A stretch of 7,727 bases of DNA from Chthoniobacterales bacterium (GTDB taxonomy: Bacteria > Verrucomicrobiota > Verrucomicrobiia > Chthoniobacterales > JACTMZ01). The translations under genes and the position numbers were made by a program. Below, one piece after another: positions 5,245 to 7,727 of this stretch. How positions within the stretch are numbered: position 1 is the first letter of the stretch; every line of letters starts with the position of its first letter. The stretch is taken from positions 1 to 7,727 of the forward strand of contig JAFMJK010000099.1 of NCBI GenBank assembly GCA_017853515.1, in the 5' to 3' direction. The notes under the pieces are model-generated. The model did no database searches. It had not been told where the DNA came from and was given only the letters and a program-made list of their open reading frames with translations.

Positions 5245-7076
5245 ACGATCTGGAAAAACTCCGCCATTCCTGTGCGCATGTTCTGGCCGAGGCGATGCTC
5301 CGCATCTGGCCCGAGGCGCAGTTCGCGGCCGGTCCGCCCGTGGAGCAGGGGTTCTATTACGATGTCGACCTGTCGCACCGCGTCTCGCCGGAGGACTTTC
5401 CCAAGATCGAGGCCGAGATGGCCAAGATCGTGGCCGAAGACCAGAAATTCGAACGCTCCGTTGTTTCGCGCGCGGACGCCATGGAACTGGGCCGTGCGGG
5501 CAAGCTCGCCGCGCTGGGCGGACGCGGCGTTCCCAGCCGTTACAAGCTCGACATCCTCGAAGGCATTCCCGAAGGCGAGGAAATCAGCCTCTACCGCAAC
5601 GGTGCTTTCACCGATCTCTGCGCCGGTCCCCATGTGGATTCGACCGGCAGGATCGGTGCCTTTGCCCTCACCGCGGTGGCCAGCGCCTACTACAAGGGCG
5701 ACGAGAAAAATCCCCAGCTTCAGCGCATTTACGGGATCGCCTTTCCGACCGCCGGGGAGCTCGAGAAATGGCGCGTCATGCAGGAAGAGGCGCGCCAGCG
5801 CGATCACCGCAAACTCGGACGCGAACTGCAACTCTTCCATGTCGACGAGACCGTCGGCGCGGGCCTGATCCTCTGGACACCCAAGGGCGCGATCGTCCGC
5901 CAGGAACTGCAAAACTTCATCAGCGAGGAACTCCGCCGCCAGGGCTACGAGCAAGTCTTCACCCCGCATATCGGCCGGCTCGAACTCTACCGCACCTCGG
6001 GCCACTACCCGTATTACTCCGACTCGCAGTATCCGCCGCTCGTCGAGCGCGAGACCCTGCACCGGTTGGCCGAGGAAGGGTGTTCCTGCGCCGACTTGGC
6101 CGCGCGTTTGGAAAAAGGCGAAGCAGAGGGCTACCTGCTCAAGCCGATGAATTGCCCGATGCACATCAAGATCTTCGACTCGCAGCCGCGCAGTTACCGG
6201 GACCTGCCGGTGCGCCTCGCCGAGTTCGGCACGGTCTACCGCTGGGAACAGTCGGGCGAACTCAACGGCATGACGCGCGTGCGCGGTTTCACCCAGGACG
6301 ATGCGCATCTTTTCGTCACCGAAGACCAGATGGCCGCCGAGATCCAAGGCTGCCTCGATTTGGTGAAAAAAGTTTTCGGCGCCTTCGACATGAAAGATTA
6401 CCGCGTGCGCCTCGGATTGCGCGAACCCGGCTCGGACAAATATGTCGGACGCGCTGGGGACTGGGACCGCGCCGAGGCCGCGTGTCGCGATGCGGCCAAA
6501 ACGCTCGGCGTGCCCTACACGGAGGAACCGGGCGAGGCGGCGTTCTACGGACCCAAGATCGACTTCGTCGTGCGCGATGTCATCGGGCGCGAATGGCAAC
6601 TCGGCACCGTGCAGGTCGACTTCCAATTGCCCGAGCGGTTCGACCTCCACTACACCGGCCCCGACAACAAACCGCACCGCCCGGTCATGATCCATCGCGC
6701 ACCGTTCGGTTCGATGGAACGCTTTGTCGGCGTGCTCATCGAGCACTTCGCCGGGGCTTTCCCGCTGTGGTTGGCGCCGGAGCAGGTGCGGATTTTGCCG
6801 GTCTCCGACAAATTCGCGGACTACGCTGCCGAGGTCGTGGCCGCTTTTCGTGCCGCCGGGGTCCGCGCCGTGGTCGACACCTCGCAGGACAAGCTGGGGG
6901 CCAAGATTCGTCTTGCGCAGATCAACAAGGTGCCTTACATGATAGTTGTTGGCGGCAAGGAAGCTGAGTCGCGGCAAGTTTCGGTGCGGAGCCGGAAGGC
7001 CGGGGACGAAGGATCCAAACCCCTCGAAGAATTTGTTGAGCGCATCAAACAGGAAATCGGTGAAAGACTGCTTTAG
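5241..7076 (+). CDS. thrS: Threonyl-tRNA synthetase lacking the TGS domain
   Basis: The 611-aa product charges tRNA-Thr with threonine in the cytosol. It begins directly with the editing domain: HSCAH at 9-13 and CAGPH at 127-131 supply the four metal/editing residues H9, H13, C127 and H131 (E. coli H73, H77, C182, H186). The class II catalytic core has zinc ligands C305 (MNCPMH), H356 (QDDAH) and H485 (MIHRAPFG), equal to E. coli C334, H385 and H511. Motif 2 is around YRWEQSGELNGMTRVRG (333-349) and motif 3 around HRAPFGSMER (485-494). The anticodon-binding domain occupies about 513-611, including SQDKLGAKIRLAQINKVPY. The N-terminal TGS domain (about 60 aa in E. coli) is absent. Upstream codons in this frame, back to a stop at 5082, contain no ATG, GTG or TTG and no TGS-like sequence. 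An extra segment of about 26 residues lies near 262-298, between HYPYYSDS and the catalytic cysteine. The start overlaps the preceding stop; infC follows after 31 nt. Confidence 0.97.
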   Translation: MNDLEKLRHSCAHVLAEAMLRIWPEAQFAAGPPVEQGFYYDVDLSHRVSPEDFPKIEAEMAKIVAEDQKFERSVVSRADAMELGRAGKLAALGGRGVPSRYKLDILEGIPEGEEISLYRNGAFTDLCAGPHVDSTGRIGAFALTAVASAYYKGDEKNPQLQRIYGIAFPTAGELEKWRVMQEEARQRDHRKLGRELQLFHVDETVGAGLILWTPKGAIVRQELQNFISEELRRQGYEQVFTPHIGRLELYRTSGHYPYYSDSQYPPLVERETLHRLAEEGCSCADLAARLEKGEAEGYLLKPMNCPMHIKIFDSQPRSYRDLPVRLAEFGTVYRWEQSGELNGMTRVRGFTQDDAHLFVTEDQMAAEIQGCLDLVKKVFGAFDMKDYRVRLGLREPGSDKYVGRAGDWDRAEAACRDAAKTLGVPYTEEPGEAAFYGPKIDFVVRDVIGREWQLGTVQVDFQLPERFDLHYTGPDNKPHRPVMIHRAPFGSMERFVGVLIEHFAGAFPLWLAPEQVRILPVSDKFADYAAEVVAAFRAAGVRAVVDTSQDKLGAKIRLAQINKVPYMIVVGGKEAESRQVSVRSRKAGDEGSKPLEEFVERIKQEIGERLL

Positions 7077-7084
7077 CCAGTAGC

Positions 7085-7104
7085 ATCCCGCCTGCTCACG
7101 GGAT
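7085..7104 (+). other. Inverted repeat just upstream of infC
   Basis: ATCCCG (7085-7090) and CGGGAT (7099-7104) form a 6-bp perfect stem with an 8-nt loop in the 31-nt thrS-infC spacer, ending three bases before the infC ATG. No T-tract follows, so it is not a terminator. In mRNA it would occupy the ribosome-binding region and could modulate infC translation. This is inferred from position only. Confidence 0.35.
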
Positions 7105-7107
7105 CCC

Positions 7108-7727
7108 ATGTCCACACGTCCGCCTTTCAACCGCAACCCGCAACCGCCCCTCATCCGGGTCAATCACCGGATCCGTGCGCGCGAAGTGCGCGTCATCAAC
7201 GGGGCAACCAGCGAGCAGTTGGGGGTGATGAAGCTGCAGGATGCCCTGCGCAAAGCGGAGGAGATCGGCCTCGATCTCGTCGAAGTCGCGCCCAATGCCG
7301 ACCCGCCGGTCTGCCGCATCGTCGATTTCGGCAAATACCGCTACGAATTGGCCAAGCAGGAGAAGGAAAAGAAGTCCAACACCAGCAAGGTCAAAGAGGT
7401 CAAATTCCGCGTCAATATCGACAGCCACGATTACCTCACCAAGCTGCGCCACGCCGAGGAGTTCCTCGACAAGGGCAACAAACTCAAGGTGCAGTTGCAG
7501 TTCCGCGGCCGCCAGATGGCGCACCAGGAACTCGGCATGGCCGTTGTCATGCGCGTCAAAGAAGACCTCGCCACCATGGGCCATGTCGACATGGAGCCCA
7601 AGCTCGTCGGGCGCGCCATCAACATGGTGATGAGCCCGCTGCCGGCGAACAAACGCAAGCGCAAGTTCAAGCCGATGGAAGTCGAACCCGAGGACGACAG
7701 CGCGTTGCCGGACGATCCGGAGGAATA
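7108..7727 (+). CDS. infC: Translation initiation factor IF-3 (stop codon cut at window edge)
   Basis: The window shows 206 codons of IF-3, which binds the 30S subunit, prevents premature 50S joining and checks start-codon/initiator-tRNA pairing. The N domain (about 16-85) contains RVNHRIRAREVRVIN, LGVMKLQDALRKAEEIGLD, LVEVAPNADPPVCRI and DFGKYRYE. The basic linker EKEKKSN leads to the C domain (about 95-180), with KVKEVKFRVNIDSHDYLTK, VQLQFRGRQMAH and a KLVGRAINMVMSP end. An acidic tail follows (EVEPEDDSALPDDPEE). The last two bases are TA, so a TAA or TAG probably ends the gene at the very next base. The start is an ordinary ATG at 7108; an in-frame TAG at 7081-7083 and the codons after it rule out an upstream AUU/AUC start of the kind used for IF-3 autoregulation in E. 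coli. The thrS-infC order is the classic arrangement, with rpmI-rplT expected next. Confidence 0.97.
   Translation, partial: MSTRPPFNRNPQPPLIRVNHRIRAREVRVINGATSEQLGVMKLQDALRKAEEIGLDLVEVAPNADPPVCRIVDFGKYRYELAKQEKEKKSNTSKVKEVKFRVNIDSHDYLTKLRHAEEFLDKGNKLKVQLQFRGRQMAHQELGMAVVMRVKEDLATMGHVDMEPKLVGRAINMVMSPLPANKRKRKFKPMEVEPEDDSALPDDPEE

Noticed and set aside
4352..6967. An 871-codon plus-strand frame overlapping moeB, the flavin reductase, the Trm112-like gene and thrS
   Set aside because: It is Arg/Pro/Gly-rich, crosses four recognisable genes in another frame and shows no domain. It is a GC-bias shadow.
5181..7163. A 660-codon minus-strand frame antisense to thrS
   Set aside because: There are no recognisable motifs and the composition is typical of antisense to a GC-rich gene; thrS on the other strand is certain.

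Overview
This is a GC-rich bacterial chromosomal window of mostly housekeeping genes. It holds nine protein-coding genes with visible starts and stops or near-stops, one 5'-end fragment of a lipoprotein gene, one tRNA and one clear terminator. The taxon cannot be read directly. The GC-rich coding style, the unusual threonyl-tRNA synthetase, the near-absence of Shine-Dalgarno sequences and the intergenic TTCAG heptamers would fit a Verrucomicrobia-type (PVC) bacterium, but this is a tentative inference. Two preproteins with signal peptides and a lipoprotein point to an organism with an active cell envelope, probably Gram-negative.

Left half (1-2909), all on the minus strand. Reading in the direction of transcription, a secreted parvulin-type peptidyl-prolyl isomerase (PpiC/SurA-like) is followed 6 nt later by a 3-hydroxyisobutyrate dehydrogenase-family oxidoreductase. 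After a ~100-bp spacer with a short TTCAG heptamer repeat comes a secreted cyclophilin-type isomerase, then tRNA-Tyr(GTA), then the start of a lipoprotein gene that runs off the left edge. Downstream of the tRNA lie a hairpin and an 18-bp imperfect copy of the tRNA 3' end.

Centre (2910-3446). A 212-bp divergent intergenic region separates the isomerase operon from acpP (acyl carrier protein) on the plus strand. acpP is monocistronic-looking and ends in a textbook intrinsic terminator.

Right half (3447-7727), all on the plus strand. This is a tightly packed run: a MoeB/ThiF-type E1-like enzyme fused to a rhodanese domain, a flavin-reductase-like FMN-binding protein, a 52-aa Trm112/YcaR-like protein, thrS and infC. 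Gaps are 9 nt, 1 nt, a 4-nt ATGA overlap and 31 nt. The thrS-infC pair is the classic start of the translation operon that normally continues with rpmI-rplT, which would lie beyond the right edge. A plausible promoter overlaps the acpP terminator T-tract and would start transcription almost exactly at the ATG of the moeB-like gene.

No phage, CRISPR, IS element or obvious novel defence system was found. The points most worth following up are the TGS-less threonyl-tRNA synthetase with an extra segment, the zinc-ligand-poor Trm112-like peptide translationally coupled to it, the compact terminator/promoter with possible leaderless start, the window-wide lack of Shine-Dalgarno sequences, and the partial tRNA-Tyr duplication.
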